A DNA stretch of 64,000 bases from Nakaseomyces glabratus (Eukaryota; Ascomycota; Saccharomycetes; Saccharomycetales; Saccharomycetaceae): the NCBI RefSeq assembly GCF_010111755.1, contig NC_088958.1, positions 1 through 64,000 of the forward strand, in the 5' to 3' direction. Position 1 is the first letter of the stretch; each line of letters starts with the position of its first letter. Position numbers and translations under genes: made by a program. This document shows, one piece after another, positions 19,490 through 33,000 of this stretch. The notes beneath the pieces are model-generated. The model saw only the letters and a program-made list of their open reading frames with translations, was not told where the DNA came from and did not search any database.

Positions 19490-21763
19490 ATGGATTTTGA
19501 AGCTAATGAGGATTTGAACGGTGTTCGCTTCTCTTGGAACGTGTTCCCATCATCTAAGACCGATGCCAATAAAAATGTCGTTCCTGTTGGTTGTTTGTAT
19601 ACACCATTGAAGGAAATTGAGGATCTACAAATTGCCTCCTACAATCCAGTAGTATGTGCAGGTCCTCAATGTAAAGCTATCCTGAATCCTTACTGTGCCA
19701 TTGACCCAAGAAGCAGCTCGTGGACATGTCCAATTTGTAACTCTAGAAATCATTTGCCTCCTCAATACGCAAACATGACCCAAGAGAACATGCCAATCGA
19801 GTTGCAACAAACCACTGTTGAGTACATCACAAACAAGCCAGTTCAGATTCCTCCTATATTCTTTTTTGTTGTGGATATCACAGCAGAACAGGAAAACTTG
19901 GACGCTTTGAAAGAATCTATCATAACCTCATTATCGTTGCTACCCCCAAATGCATTGATTGGTTTCATGACTTATGGTAACGTTGTTCAATTATATGATC
20001 TATCCTGTGATATTATCGAGAGGTGTAGTGTGTTTAGAGGTGATAGAGAGTATCAATTTGACCAATTGGTGGAAATGCTAACTGGTCAAAAGCCAAGCAA
20101 TACTATGGCGCCTTTAGCAAATGGAAAAATCACCCCATTGTCTTTGAATAGATTCTTCTTGCCATTAGAACAAGTAGAATTCAAACTTAACCAATTGCTA
20201 GAGAGTATGTCCCCAGATCAATGGTCTGTACCAGCTGGACACAGACCACTGAGAGCCACAGGTTCGGCATTAAATATTGCCACATTGCTACTACAAGGCT
20301 GTTACAAAAATGTTGCATCTAGGATTATACTGTTTGCATCGGGTCCTGGTACAGTAGCCCCAGGCTTGATAGTCAATACCGAATTAAAAGATCCTATAAG
20401 ATCCCATCATGATATTGATTCAGATCGTGCTCCTCATTACAAAAAGGCTTGTAAATTTTATAACTCAATTGCAGAAAGGGTGGCAGAAAATGGTCATACT
20501 GTTGATGTCTTTGCTGGTTGTTACGACCAAGTTGGTATGTCTGAGATGAAGAAGATGACAGATTCTACAGGGGGTGTCTTACTTTTGACTGATGCATTTT
20601 CTACTGCCATTTTCAAGCAATCTTATTTGCGTCTGTTCTCTAAGGATGAAGAAGGTTATCTAACTATGGTTTTCAATGGTAATCTGGCTGTTAAAACAAG
20701 TAAGGATCTAAAATTGCAAGGTTTGATTGGTCATGCTTCGGCTGTCAAGAAAACAGATGCTACTAATGTCAGTGACTCTGAAATTGGTATTGGATCTACA
20801 TCTGTATGGAAGATGTCTGCATTATCGCCACATCATACCTACGGTATATTTTTTGAAATCGCCAATCCTAACGCTGTATCTCCAATTACTACTGATAGAG
20901 CAAATTTGGCATACACTCAATTTATCACTCAATACCAACATGCATCAGGAACCAATCGTGTTAGAGTTACTACTGTAGCAAATCAGATGCTACCTTTCGG
21001 TACACCTGCTATTGCTGCATCTTTCGATCAGGAAGCTGCTGCTGTACTGATGGCTAGGATTGCTGTTTTCAAAGCAGAAACTGATGATGGTGCTGATGTT
21101 ATTAGATGGTTAGACAGAACTTTAATCAAGCTATGTCAAAAGTATGCCGATTACAATAAAGATGATCCGGCTTCTTTCAGATTGGCTCCAAACTTCTCGC
21201 TTTACCCACAATTTACTTATTATTTGAGAAGGTCGCAGTTCTTGAGTGTTTTCAATAATTCACCTGACGAAACGGCCTTCTATAGACATATCTTTACTAG
21301 AGAAGATACTACCAACTCACTAATTATGATACAGCCTACATTGACTTCGTTCTCTATGGAAGAAGATCCACAACCGGTTTTGTTGGATTCTATTTCAGTT
21401 AAACCAAATACAATTTTATTGCTGGACACATTCTTCTTCATTTTAATTTATCATGGTGAGCAAATAGCTCAATGGAGGAAAGCAGGGTATCAAGATGATC
21501 CTCAGTACGCAGATTTTAAGGCTTTACTAGAAGAGCCAAAGGTGGAAGCTGCTGAATTATTGGTTGATAGATTCCCATTACCTAGGTTTATCGATACAGA
21601 GGCTGGTGGGTCACAAGCCAGATTCTTACTGTCAAAATTGAATCCTTCTGATAACTATCAAGATATGGCTCGTGGAGGTTCAACGATTGTTCTGACAGAT
21701 GATGTGTCTCTACAAAACTTCATGGCGCATTTGCAGCAAGTTACAGTATCAGGTCAACCATAA
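19490..21763 (+). CDS. SEC23: COPII coat GTPase-activating protein Sec23
   Basis: 757 aa (S. cerevisiae 768). The N-terminal zinc finger uses C56, C61, C80 and C83 ([12 protein letters not shown]...[10 protein letters not shown]). The vWA-like trunk domain follows ([19 protein letters not shown], residues about 125-143), then the beta-sandwich, helical and gelsolin-like domains, the last containing [16 protein letters not shown]. Sec23 pairs with Sec24 and stimulates Sar1 GTP hydrolysis to build COPII vesicles at ER exit sites. In S. cerevisiae SEC23 is YPR181C, while its neighbours here are YLR genes. It therefore probably preserves an ancestral order split between two duplicated regions in S. 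cerevisiae. The ATG at 19490 gives the expected N-terminus. Confidence 0.97.
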   Translation: MDFEANEDLNGVRFSWNVFPSSKTDANKNVVPVGCLYTPLKEIEDLQIASYNPVVCAGPQCKAILNPYCAIDPRSSSWTCPICNSRNHLPPQYANMTQENMPIELQQTTVEYITNKPVQIPPIFFFVVDITAEQENLDALKESIITSLSLLPPNALIGFMTYGNVVQLYDLSCDIIERCSVFRGDREYQFDQLVEMLTGQKPSNTMAPLANGKITPLSLNRFFLPLEQVEFKLNQLLESMSPDQWSVPAGHRPLRATGSALNIATLLLQGCYKNVASRIILFASGPGTVAPGLIVNTELKDPIRSHHDIDSDRAPHYKKACKFYNSIAERVAENGHTVDVFAGCYDQVGMSEMKKMTDSTGGVLLLTDAFSTAIFKQSYLRLFSKDEEGYLTMVFNGNLAVKTSKDLKLQGLIGHASAVKKTDATNVSDSEIGIGSTSVWKMSALSPHHTYGIFFEIANPNAVSPITTDRANLAYTQFITQYQHASGTNRVRVTTVANQMLPFGTPAIAASFDQEAAAVLMARIAVFKAETDDGADVIRWLDRTLIKLCQKYADYNKDDPASFRLAPNFSLYPQFTYYLRRSQFLSVFNNSPDETAFYRHIFTREDTTNSLIMIQPTLTSFSMEEDPQPVLLDSISVKPNTILLLDTFFFILIYHGEQIAQWRKAGYQDDPQYADFKALLEEPKVEAAELLVDRFPLPRFIDTEAGGSQARFLLSKLNPSDNYQDMARGGSTIVLTDDVSLQNFMAHLQQVTVSGQP

Positions 21764-22241
21764 GTCCTCAAGGTTTATAAATGGAATATATGATGAATAT
21801 TATGTAATAGCAATATTATGTACATAACCATTTTCTAATAAACATTTGGTTAAAATATATGTAAGTTTAGTATATGCTGTTCGTCACCTCGTATTCTTAG
21901 AGATCAAATCAAATATTTGGGTTATTAGGCCGAGTGCCGAACATTATAATCATATTTTACGTGTTAACGCGAAATTCGTTGCCCAATTTACGCTCCTCAT
22001 CTTAATTACACATAGAACAAAATTGATCAAGTTAGTTTTGAATAGTTCCAATATCATCAGAGATTATATTCATCGGTTTTAAATATTATATTTCCATCGC
22101 ATTTAGAATACAATTACACTTCTGGAGCTCTTCATTCAATCTTAGCTAAGAAGCAAAATCCAGTAAACTTTTTTTAACATCATCAAAGCATAATAAAACC
22201 TAGGTCATATTTAAAGAATAGATAGATTAAGTTCAATATAC
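21764..22241. other. SEC23-NBP1 intergenic region
   Basis: About 480 bp of AT-rich DNA holding the SEC23 3' end and NBP1 promoter. A 78-codon open frame at 21846-22082 is not recognisable. No other element seen. Confidence 0.6.
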
Positions 22242-23255
22242 ATGTTTGAAACTATAAAAGACTTATTTGCTGGTGTGGTAACTACATCTGATAGGAGGAA
22301 AAAGGAGCATGGATCTCTTGCTGATATAAAACGAAGGTCAATGAATAAGAGGAAAAGGGCGTTAGGTCATAACAAATCAATAACAAACACCGATCAAAGG
22401 AATGCAGAATACTTAAATAAATTGAAGATGAGGAATTCTATAAGGGGTAAGGTTGGTAAGCCTCCCTTGAGGGGGGGATATATGAACTCAGTGGATATAA
22501 AACCTGATACAAAAGAGAGCAGGGCTAGAATGGTATTAAACGCGGTGAAGTCTATATTCTCAAATGAAGACCAAACACTGATGAACATGGCATCTACTGA
22601 TATCAATAAATTGTTAAGAAACCAAGGATATGATAAGAATCAAGAAAACTTGAAAGATAGTATACTTAGGAGTAATGCCTTTAAAAAGAAAGTAACGGAG
22701 TTGGAATACAACAAAAGGATGTTAAGGGATCTAAGAAGGTCTGGTGTTAGTGGAAACTATAATATTATTAGGGATGATGATTTGGAGGAGGATAGATATT
22801 TGCTTTTACAGAAAAAGTATCAGAAAATTAAAAAGAGACTGTATGAAGTTGAACAAGAATTGAAGTCTGTGCAGGATTCTTTGAGATACAGCCAAGAAAT
22901 GAATGCCTTACTTCAAGAAACTCTAGATAAAGCTAATATTGATGATGCATACTTAAAATCAAGAAGGCAGATAAAAAATTTGCAGAAGGAAAATGTATTA
23001 CCTGAGAGGGAGCTCTCTCCCTCACCCAGACGTCCTATTGACCCGCTATTCACCTCTAGTCCTGTACGTAAGTCTAGAAATGGTGAAGAAAATGGAAGTA
23101 AACCAAAAACTGATTATAAGCACTCCCCTATAAAGGAAACTTCTAATTTCTATGATAAATACCCTAAGCTGCCTGAAACCGAACAACTTGCGCAAGACAA
23201 GGGTAATCATTCCTTATCTCCAATCAGAATAGATTATTCGAGATATTCATCTTAA
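22242..23255 (+). CDS. NBP1: Spindle pole body duplication protein Nbp1-like
   Basis: 337 aa (S. cerevisiae Nbp1 is 319). The extreme N-terminus MFETIKDLFAGVV could form an amphipathic helix, as described for Nbp1 membrane binding, and is followed by a very basic region (RRKKEHG...KRRSMNKRKR, residues about 19-48). Residues about 160-245 are predicted by eye to be coiled coil (LQKKYQKIKKRLYEVEQELK). The C-terminus is Ser/Pro-rich with SPSP and TSSP sites that a cyclin-dependent kinase could use. Known role: Nbp1 works with Mps2, Bbp1 and Ndc1 to insert the new spindle pole body into the nuclear envelope. Identity rests on synteny (YLR457C lies next to GAB1 in S. cerevisiae) and overall layout, since the sequence evolves fast. 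Confidence 0.8.
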   Translation: MFETIKDLFAGVVTTSDRRKKEHGSLADIKRRSMNKRKRALGHNKSITNTDQRNAEYLNKLKMRNSIRGKVGKPPLRGGYMNSVDIKPDTKESRARMVLNAVKSIFSNEDQTLMNMASTDINKLLRNQGYDKNQENLKDSILRSNAFKKKVTELEYNKRMLRDLRRSGVSGNYNIIRDDDLEEDRYLLLQKKYQKIKKRLYEVEQELKSVQDSLRYSQEMNALLQETLDKANIDDAYLKSRRQIKNLQKENVLPERELSPSPRRPIDPLFTSSPVRKSRNGEENGSKPKTDYKHSPIKETSNFYDKYPKLPETEQLAQDKGNHSLSPIRIDYSRYSS

Positions 23256-23630
23256 TGAGACGGTACGACTTGACTTTTATTTCTTATTCATTTTTTTTAT
23301 ATAATGTTGGTTTCATTTTGGAGTTTGGTTTTTGTTTGTATGTATTTGTATGATTTATAGCTACTTTTAATGTGCACTTTTTGGGATATTGGCATCGAGT
23401 GAGTTAATAAGATAATACAGTGCTTACTGAATACATAGTTTGTCAAGTATCACACAGATAAGAACACATGATTTCATTTATTAGTTAATAAATTAATGTT
23501 TTGTCAACAAAATATACATTTTTACCAATTTCAAAATTGACCAGTTGGCGTCCAATACATTAATTCTATAAACAATTCTCTTTAATGCTTAGACTGATAA
23601 ATATTAATAGTTACCTAATCCAATATCTAT
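23256..23630. other. Convergent 3' region between NBP1 and the YLR456W homolog
   Basis: About 375 bp, AT-rich, with T-runs and TATATAA-like polyadenylation-prone sequence downstream of both stop codons. No gene or other element seen. Confidence 0.6.
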
Positions 23631-24266
23631 TCACTTATAAATACCAACATTGTTTTCATTGTCAGAAACTTTAGCATCTAACATCTTGACTATAACAATT
23701 ACGGCATTTTCAGCTAAAATAAAAATATCAGCATCTGGGTTAGCACCTAAAAGTAATCTCATATAGTATGTAGATTCATCTGAATCACAGTCAACTATTC
23801 GTGCATGCCCCGTAATTGTAGCACTCATCTGGTTCAATTCATTGTCCTCAAGATTATTGAGAACATTTGATATCCTATTGCCGTGACTGTATTGCGGAGA
23901 AAACTCAATTGATCCAGATGAGTTCAGTAGAGGATTACCTTTACGAAGAGAAAGGTTATTTGCTGATATCCAATCGTGGAACAACAGTGATACTTTTGGG
24001 TTTTCTCGTATGTTGCCGATTTTCTCCGTTTCATCAAAAGTAGCAAATATAATATACCCATTATCTATACCATCGGAGTCTTCATATGCTCCTTTTAAAT
24101 CAGCACAAAAGAATTCAGAGAATAGCTGTGGTTTTTCCAAGTAAACGTAGTTCATCAGTGATACCGATGGCTCACAGTATTTCGAACAAGTAGCAACATG
24201 GACATACTTTGAGGAGCGTATCAAAGCTATCAAGTCATCTGGAAACTTCTTTGAAATTATCGACAT
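23631..24266 (-). CDS. Pyridoxamine-phosphate-oxidase-like FMN-binding split-barrel protein (YLR456W family)
   Basis: 211 aa (S. cerevisiae YLR456W is 204, with paralogue YPR172W). It has the N-terminal pattern of this family: a short helix (FPDDLIALIRSS), then beta strands YVHVATCSKYCEPSVSLMNY and GYIIFATFDETEKIGNIREN with the N-P-K-V-SLL segment, typical of the PNPOx-like FMN-binding barrel. The biochemical activity of the yeast proteins is not established and they are not proven pyridoxal phosphate oxidases, so I give no enzyme name. It sits in conserved order between NBP1 and PDP3 and is convergent with NBP1. The ATG at 24266 is well placed. Confidence 0.85.
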   Translation of the reverse strand: MSIISKKFPDDLIALIRSSKYVHVATCSKYCEPSVSLMNYVYLEKPQLFSEFFCADLKGAYEDSDGIDNGYIIFATFDETEKIGNIRENPKVSLLFHDWISANNLSLRKGNPLLNSSGSIEFSPQYSHGNRISNVLNNLEDNELNQMSATITGHARIVDCDSDESTYYMRLLLGANPDADIFILAENAVIVIVKMLDAKVSDNENNVGIYK

Positions 24267-25117
24267 GCTAATTTAAAACATTTTGGTCTGCTGTGATAGC
24301 AACTTAACCACATAACAGTTTCAGCTAGATAGAAAAAAGTAATTATTTTATTGCAGATCACCATACATTAGCACAAATAAGTTTTTTTGAAGTACTTTTA
24401 AAATTTATGAACCCTTGACTCTGGAACAAAAAAAACTAAAAAAAATCAATACACAAATGATTTTTAAGATTTCCAGACCCGTTTTTATTTTACTTCTTGC
24501 CATACAAAAAAAAAATGGCTAATTAATTTCGAATATAATACAGCATCAGAGGTAAATATTGTTACATTCACTATGTAGGTATATAGTATTCTTAAAGTCC
24601 CACTAAAATCGAAGAGGCTAGAACTGTAGCATTTTTGCCAGTATCCAGACGTTTCTATTCACAGGTAGTCATTGCATATCAAGGCCTGACTTTTAATTTC
24701 AAAATTTTCATGAGGAATGGGAGAGATGATTCATTCCTACCATTTAAAGCTCACTCATAGTACATTGATTAGGGAAATATGTTAATCTAGTCGTTACAAA
24801 ACTAGAGAAACACCTTATAGTTATTATCTTAAATCACAAAGACTAGGTAGACGCTATGTCACAACGCAACCCTGTAGCAACTGGCTAATGTTTTTCTCTT
24901 TCTTAGGACAAGCTTCTAACAAGCGCTAAACTCATTTTGGCCACACTTTAGCTCTCACGTAGTGAGAGCAGTTATTCCTTTTTTGATAACACCATACTTT
25001 TCAAGATAATTAGTATTTAACAATGCCCAACTAAATTATCCACCATCCTACTCATAGGAACCAGTACATTAGGATATGCTTTCATGTCAATCAAACAAGA
25101 TAACTGGAATAAAACAT
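24267..25117. other. Intergenic region between the YLR456W homolog and PDP3
   Basis: 850 bp. The part near 24267-24500 has A/T runs consistent with a promoter for the YLR456W homolog, and the part near 25117 is the PDP3 3' end. No recognisable open frame, tRNA or repeat seen. Confidence 0.6.
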
Positions 25118-26080
25118 TCACTGAACCTCTTTTAATGACGGATCATCACGGTCAGTTGTTTCACTCTGATAAGCTTGCTTCAGATGATTCAACTTTTCAG
25201 CTTTTAAGGTTGCAATTATATCAGACCAATGAAGAAGAATGCTTTTACAAATATCATGAAACTCTTTCAAATCCGAATTATTAACTATAACTTTTAAAAG
25301 CTTATGAAGTTTACTCTTTCTTAAGGTATCAAGATCAAAAAATGGAGGCTGATCATCCAAATTTTCTTTGATTTTGCTCAACAGCTTATGAGATTCTTGA
25401 AGCTCAACATCAGTCGGTGGTGTGTCTCTCTGAATCAAGTTTCTCTGAATTCTTCTTCTCAATAAGAGAGAAATTTCTTCTCTACGTGATCGATCGAGCT
25501 TATTAGACTTCTTTTTCTCCTTGTCCACACTATTATCGATTATTAGCTGATTATCGGAGCTCTTAGCCATACTTGTGATGTCCTTCGATGCCTTTATCTT
25601 TTTACTGCTTGAAACTTTTCCATCATCTTTGCTACTGCTTTTCCTTTTCCGCGAATTGGTATCTGGATCGGTAATGTGCGGATCTTCTCCAGATTTCAAC
25701 TTCCCATATAGTTCTTCGTCCTTCTCTAGATCTTCAATCCTATCCTCTGAGCTAAATCTTTCAACCACGAAAGAGCGAAGATCACCAAACTGATCGGCTT
25801 GACTATAGGCTTCAACAAGATCAGCCTGTGATTGAGACTTATGCTCCTTGCTTAAATATTCCGTTATGATATTCTTTTCCAACCTTTTCAGTTTATGTGG
25901 CTGCTCCCAATAGTATGTAGGATCGTTGAGGAAACAAACTGCAATACAGTTGTTCCGCTTTTTCTTAATAACATCCTTTCGGAGTAATCTTTGGGGGAAG
26001 ACAACGGCAGGCCATGGCGGAAAAGAACCAACTTTACACAACACCAAATCTCCAGTTTTCAAATTATTAGATGTAGTCAT
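25118..26080 (-). CDS. PDP3: PWWP-domain chromatin protein Pdp3
   Basis: 320 aa from the ATG at 26080 (S. cerevisiae Pdp3/YLR455W is 304). The open frame extends 11 codons upstream to an earlier ATG (26113), but the later one is chosen because the PWWP domain then starts a few residues in, as in relatives (LKTGDLVLCKVGSFPPWPAV). Residues about 5-85 form the PWWP domain, with FPPWP as the PWWP motif. A charged, lysine-rich middle follows, then a conserved helical C-terminal region (RRRIQRNLIQRDTPPTDVEL). Known role: Pdp3 binds H3K36-methylated nucleosomes and recruits the NuA3b acetyltransferase complex. It is in conserved order beside FMP27. Confidence 0.9.
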   Translation of the reverse strand: MTTSNNLKTGDLVLCKVGSFPPWPAVVFPQRLLRKDVIKKKRNNCIAVCFLNDPTYYWEQPHKLKRLEKNIITEYLSKEHKSQSQADLVEAYSQADQFGDLRSFVVERFSSEDRIEDLEKDEELYGKLKSGEDPHITDPDTNSRKRKSSSKDDGKVSSSKKIKASKDITSMAKSSDNQLIIDNSVDKEKKKSNKLDRSRREEISLLLRRRIQRNLIQRDTPPTDVELQESHKLLSKIKENLDDQPPFFDLDTLRKSKLHKLLKVIVNNSDLKEFHDICKSILLHWSDIIATLKAEKLNHLKQAYQSETTDRDDPSLKEVQ

Positions 26081-27008
26081 GTTTGGAACAATTAGTGAAC
26101 ACCTCCAAAACAAAAATACCCTTTTGTTAGTATACCCTTAAAATATCTTATTGGTAGCCTCTTTATTACAAAGGATTGCACAGATAAACAAACGAATATC
26201 ACAGTATGAGTCCCAATGTGTTCCTGTAAGGCACTTATCAATTAAGTAACGGCCAAGACAAATGATAATTATAATGTATGCAGTTGCTCTTATCTTAAAT
26301 ACTATTTGTTAATCAGAACAACATGCAACCAAAATAGCTTCTCTTCCACTATTTATTTAACCCAAAGAACAATGCACTTTATATCTTCCTTATAATAACT
26401 AGGTGATTACCTAAGTGAACAGTAAACAATTAAACGCGATCACAATACACAATTAAAAGAACTTAGATCAATAGTATTCCACAAATATATGAATAGTTAG
26501 TGACTTAATCCAAACGTTATAAAATCCAACAAAAGAATCACTCATCAAGATCGCAGAGTAAATCCAATTGAACAAATTCCTGCACCAAAATTTTAAGGAT
26601 ATGATGCTTGTTTGCTAAATTGTTTGTTTTGAAATAAATTAAGCTTCCGAATTTGCAGCAAAATCAGAAATTGATTGTCTCACTTGTCATAAGTCCCTTT
26701 GAAACAATGGAAAGTCACTTCGTGTAAACTGATTTCAAGAGGCAGTGTATATTAGCCTTCGTATTATTTTGGTACTTTCTGCTATAAGTGATGTTTCAAA
26801 TCAGTAAATGAAACACAGCACTGAAATCAATATAATATGTAATTCTGAACCACAAAATAAAAACTATACCTAAATTCTAATGATTGCAGCTCTAAACTAT
26901 ATTTCAGTTAGGAAAATGGATGACATGGAAGGTTGACGTCGACTATAAAAACATCCATTTGAAATATATATTTAAGCTTCTATCGATATTTAAAACATGA
27001 TTTTAGGG
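26081..27008. other. Intergenic region between PDP3 and FMP27
   Basis: About 930 bp, AT-rich, containing the PDP3 promoter and the FMP27 3' end. A TACTAAC heptamer is present on the minus strand (26126-26132) upstream of PDP3, but no matching GTATGT donor is seen, so I do not call an intron. No gene seen. Confidence 0.6.
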
Positions 27009-30000
27009 TCACTCTGTGATATCCTTTGATCCAATTGCATCTACTGTTGGACCATTTTCCACCGTTTTCGTATATTCTATCATCTTTCGATCATCTCCTT
27101 TAGGCTGTTCTTTTGATAAATCTGATGGATGGTTCTTCAATTTTGTGCCCAAAAACTTACCTGTATGTTTTATAAGCACCTTTATTAAAATCTTTTTAAT
27201 TTTTATCATTAAATCAGCCAGTGTCATAGTTTGGTTTTCAAATATCAATGTAGGGAAAGTGAATAAAAAGTTTGTAACATTCGCTAATCTCATTTTACCT
27301 TTGCCTTTGTAACTTATCATCAATTTAAAACTGTTAATCAACATATTTTCTATGGTTAAAAAGTTTGTAGATCTCTTAAACATCTCATCAATATCTTTTG
27401 TACCAGTAATATGTATGCGGGTATCTTGACTGAAACTCATATCTGATATGGACTCAGAGCCCATGGATGAATTATCAGAGTCTTCGTTTTCTGGAGATAA
27501 ATTCTTCAAATGTTCTAAAGACAACCACGATATAATTCTATTGATTGTCTCTTCCTCTAGAGTTACCACTAAACCGGTAATATTGGTAGTCACTGACTTG
27601 ACTATTCTTATCCCACCAACTGGCTTGTCAACTCCCCAACGAATTGCAACAACAGGCTGGTCATCGTATTGCGTATCCAGCAATCTCCTAGTAGAATATG
27701 GCTTTACCAATGTTGGATATATAGCATCCTTGTCACGATTGAATATGTTGATATTACGAACAGATACCATATTATCTGTAAATCCAGTATCTGTCTGCAA
27801 ACGTTGGTAGTTTACATTATTCACAATAACATCCAAGAACGGTGTACTCGAATTGTGCAACATATGCAAAACAACTTCTTTGATTTTGAAGTCCCATAGT
27901 ACTGTACAATTACTCTCATCACGATTACTTTCAGTAAAAACACGTAGAATAACATATAACTGAAGGAGATGATTCATACGCTCATTATAAATATTGGAGA
28001 GATCAATCAAATCCACATCCTTCAACAATCTTCTCTTAAAAATAAATTCTTTGACAATACGTTCCAGCACCTGTTCTGCATTAGTCAAGTTGCCAATCAA
28101 AGACGTAATTCTTTCAATATCATCAAAATCAAAGGCTAAGGAGGCAGTTTCAATCTGCTTCTTCAACGACTTGTTATCTGGTTCGACGTAAAGAATTAAG
28201 TTCGTTACGATCTTGTAAATTGCCAAATAATCCTCAGATGTAGCTGATACAATAACACGTGGTAGACAGGCTGAAATCTTATTCTCAATCACATCTTTCA
28301 CCATGTCGTACATTGAAGAGAAAGGAAGTAGTTTTTGCAAGAAAGTGAATGCGGAAAAGTTTTCAATAACAGCAAATTTAGATAGAGGAGTTGGATGGAA
28401 CGCAACTTCTGCTCCCAGCCATGGAGGCCAGTCACTTCCTTTCTCTTGTCCATACAAACTAGCATCGAACACCAATTCAGGATACTTATCAAATCTTTCC
28501 TTGTGGAAAATGAATGCATTAGCGTTAGATAAAAATAGGCCGTATCTTTTCAAAAACGTATTTTCTAGATATACATTATCCGGTGTCTCTTCATCAAATG
28601 ACAATACTTTCAAAAGAATTATTGGAGTTGAAACTAACACACAAATATTTGGGTCATCATCACTAATCAGTTGAATTTGAGGACATATAAAATTAACAAA
28701 ATGATTTCTCGAGATAGAATGGTTAATGTCAATGCCCAGTTGAGACAATCCCTCCTCGAACATCTCCAACAAAGCGGCCTTAACATGCTCATCGTCGTTT
28801 GCGTTGTCAAACTCAACCTCCGACTTCACCCTTTGTATCTTTGATGAAATATCCTCCTCTTCATTAACGTTATCCTTTTGCTGTCTTTTGTTAATAATAT
28901 CGTTAAACATCCTATTTGTCTTATGGGACGCCAGCTCCATAAATTGGTGTGTTAGGTTTGAAAAGTGTAGAAATTTGAACGCTATATCTCTGACACCTTC
29001 GTTCCATTTCAATAGCATGTGATAAACGTAGTATTTATTATCAAAAGATTCTGAATTTGTATCTTGAATCAGTTGAATTGCTGGGTAATTATATGCCTTA
29101 CTGCTATCAATCTTTTCCTTTAGGCCCGTCATTATTTCTAAATCTTCTAGTAATGATTGCACATTTCTAACACTAGCTTCAGATCTAACGAGGTATTTTT
29201 CATGAGCCTTCTGTTCTGACTCTGAGTCCATTCCGTAGTGATTACTTTCAATGGTAGCTTTCACATGCTTCAGACGCTCCAATCTATCTCTTATAACCTC
29301 AAAATTTGGAGTAAAAGGCTTTCTGATAGCACAATCATGCGAAATTGAATTATCAAATGGCTTAATCGGATTGTAAGTTTTTGGATCAACTTGATATTTA
29401 TCACCATAGCTTGCATGCTTGCTATATATAAACTTATGGGCACTTAACATGGGAAGAATTTTAATATTTGGCAGGAAGTTATCGATTTCAACATAGAAAG
29501 CTTCTTGGAAATCAGTCAAATCAATCCATTGCATGTCATTGTCATGAATGTCATACTTGGCATCTTCTCTTTGCTCAGTATACTCCAGTTTAGTGAAAAG
29601 ACCATGAACTGCTCTTATATCAATATCAAAAGTTGCAACTAGTCCATCAAGGAACTTCAATTTTTGAACCTTCTTTATTCTGTCCAATTCTTCCTGATAT
29701 TCTGTAAAAACTTCCTTCCTTTGATGCAAATCCATTAAAAACCGCCCAGCCTTAGCCTTGATACCGGCGTATTCTGAGGTATCTAGGAAACTCTTTTTCA
29801 TAATCTTATCAGCATCAAGATTATGGTACATGTGTGTAATATATAATGGTGATACATCCGCATAATAAGTAAGAGTTTCCAAATGTTCACCAAACTTAGG
29901 AGCAATACTCTGTAAACCAAATAATGGCCCTCTTCTAACAGGGAAATTACCACTGAACATTTTCCACCAACTGAAGAAAGTTCGCAATCCTTTAGGGCTC

Positions 30001-33000
30001 AATTGAAGTGCGTTGTAAGATGTTTCGGATTTAGACGTAAGCACTAAAGATAGATGGATAAAGTCACTTCTAAAGTCATTAAATGAATCGTGATCATGCA
30101 AATCAGAGACATAGATAGGGTTACAGAGACGGACATCCCAGTGATTCCGCGAATCATATGTTCGATCACTTGTACCTCTTATTAGTCTCTCAAAGACGAA
30201 CCCAAGTTTTAATTTCATCCCACCAGTTAGTTTTATTCCAGTCTTTTCGATGTACGCCCCTTTCATGGAATGAATATCTGAATTCTGATTGACCTTGTCT
30301 TCCAAATTTAGTAAATAATAAAAGGATGCAGACTCTTGTAAGTTGGTATCACTTTGATTAGGGATAAAAATAGCATCTTTACTGGGACTTGACCAAACTA
30401 ATAAAGGCTTGGCAAAGTGATTTGGAATACTAAAATGTACACGATCAGCTGAGCAAGTCAAAAAGTCTTTTGGATCATCATTAGGATTACAGATAATTTT
30501 AACATCATCCTCAAAACCAATTACAAAACCAGCATCTTGGCCTCCGATCTTATAAGGGCTTTTAGACCCTTTCAAAGCTATTTCAAATTTACCGTTGTTT
30601 TTCAGATTGATATTAATTCTACCATGGAAGATATATCTAACTTTATCCCAGAAGCCCACCTTAGGAGAAGGATCTAATGGAGGTTTTGAAAAATTATCTA
30701 GGCATTGCATTACTTGTTGAATGGCTGGAGAGTAAGATCCGCCCCAGGTTACAGTTAGGGTATCTTTTGAATGTAAGTCAAATTCCAGGTTGGTAAATAG
30801 CTTGATACTAGTCATTGTTCTTGGAACCAATAGGGAATATAACTTATCCTTGTTTTCAACAATGATTGATGGAACTAGGGGAACAAATACAGTTCTTAGT
30901 TCCTGTTCAGAATATATCATATCTTCGGTTACCATGAAGTCACCATGTATACGTATTGACTGAGATTCCCTCGATTGAGACGGTAAAAGTTTTGGCATAT
31001 ATACAAATGGTAACGGGTAATCTCTTAGATGCCATCTTATTTCACTGAATTTGGCATCTAAATGCATTGGCACTAATATGGAGTATTTTGTATCTTTTGG
31101 AACACCTTTGCCAACTTCATAAATAAAGTCTGGAATATGTTCAACCCCACAATGAGGTTTGGCTATGTCAACATCAATATCCTCGATAATTAAAGTAGTT
31201 AGAAATGGGTTAGTAGAAAAGTCAAGTACACGCTTATTGATATCATCAGGGAGTTTAGAATAGTTGACGCGACCCCATACATATGTGAAGTCTGAAAGAA
31301 ACTTTTTATGCTGTTTCTGTTTGTGACTTCTAATCCTTTCAATCCATGAGTGAGAAAGTTGTTCTTGTAATTTATCATATTCCGTCTCTAACTCAGCTGT
31401 TATTAAGTGATCAGCTGTTTTATTCTTGTTTTGTTTTCCATCTATGTTAAATGGCGTATTAACTAGGGGCATATTTTGTTTTATTAATTGATCAGGCGTA
31501 TTTTTTTTGTTTATTTTCAACCTCTTCTTCCAAATCAACTCTTCCACCGAAATATCAGTATGAGAGGTAGCACCTGCTCGTCCATGGAGGGACTTTAGGG
31601 CTTGCTCATTGAATTCTTTCCTTTTCTCCAGTCGACTACGTTGTTCCTGTAATCCAATTTGGAAAATTGAATTTAGTTCAGCTTCAAAAGGATCATCATC
31701 TACAGTGAATAACAGTCTATTAGATTTTAATTTTATGTTTGGTAATATTGCTGCACTCACAGGCTTGGCAAATATCACAAGGTCATTTTTAGAGGACTTG
31801 AATGAATAGATTAGCTGTTTTAGTGTCTTAGCAATTGTGGAAAAGTTATCAAATATTCTAAACATTTCAAAGTCATATGGTATTGAGAAATGCCAAGACT
31901 CGTTTTCTAAGGTGACCCCAGGTTCTGAATTCCCACCACTGTCATTGTTCTTCTGAGTTTGGCTCTTGAGTTTTTCAATATCAGCATTAACCTTGTATCG
32001 AACAATTGTGATCAATCTAACCCAATAGTGTTTAATAGTAGGTGATTCTATGCAAGTACGGAAATATTCACCAGTAAATGAAATATTGTTAAGGTTTTCA
32101 ATAGTCAAGAACATATGTGAAAAATCTAAAGAAGTCCGCAATTCATTTGGTAAAACAAATATCTGCTCATATTGTTCTGAATGAATGTTGACTGTCAGCA
32201 TTTGTTTTATATCAGTCCATCTAATTTTTTTTATAGAAGATTTCTTCTTTACTTTAGACACTGCAAGGAAGAATTTCTTAGCTTTGGAAGGTCCTTTATT
32301 TTCCTCCACTGCATTTCCAAAAATATGATGTAATGTATGAATACCGGACAAAATGAAGAAAATATTCATCAGAGAAATAATTGCCTTTATTGATTTATTT
32401 TCAATCTGTACTATAACCTTGGCATTTTCATTTGTATCATAATATTCAGTTTCAGGAAATACTTTTATCGATATAATTGCGATCTTGGCAACTGTTTTTA
32501 TGGTCAGCTTATCACTTAGTTGAGGACATTCACCAATTATTGTGGAAGTGATTTTATCTATCAAGAGAGATAGATTCCAGGGTCTTTCAACTTCAGTTGC
32601 ATCACTTGTAGAAATATCATCCAGCTCCGATGCGTAGTAAGATTTGTATTTATTCTCATCACCTGACCGCGTCATACCAACATGTCCACCATTTATATTA
32701 CTATGCCATTGCGTCTTATTCCCAAAAAACGTCACTTGCAACTTATTGATTTGATTGCAGTATTTCCTTAACTTTCCATCAATAAAGTCCTTTCCGCTTT
32801 GGGGTTCTAAAGAAGTAAATTTATCTTTCGGCATAAACACAGACCTAATACCCAGTGTGGCTGAAACATTTCTTACAGTCAACAAAAAGTAATCAAAAAA
32901 ATCGGGAAGTGATTTATATATCATCTCTTTTAGTGGAATCTCATTTTCTACCATGTTTTTTCCAATCACATTGCATTGCTTTTTAGCATTTCTAATCACA

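Noticed and set aside
26126..26132. TACTAAC upstream of PDP3 on the minus strand as a 5' intron
   Set aside because: No GTATGT or GTAAGT donor seen upstream on that strand and the coding frame needs no splicing.
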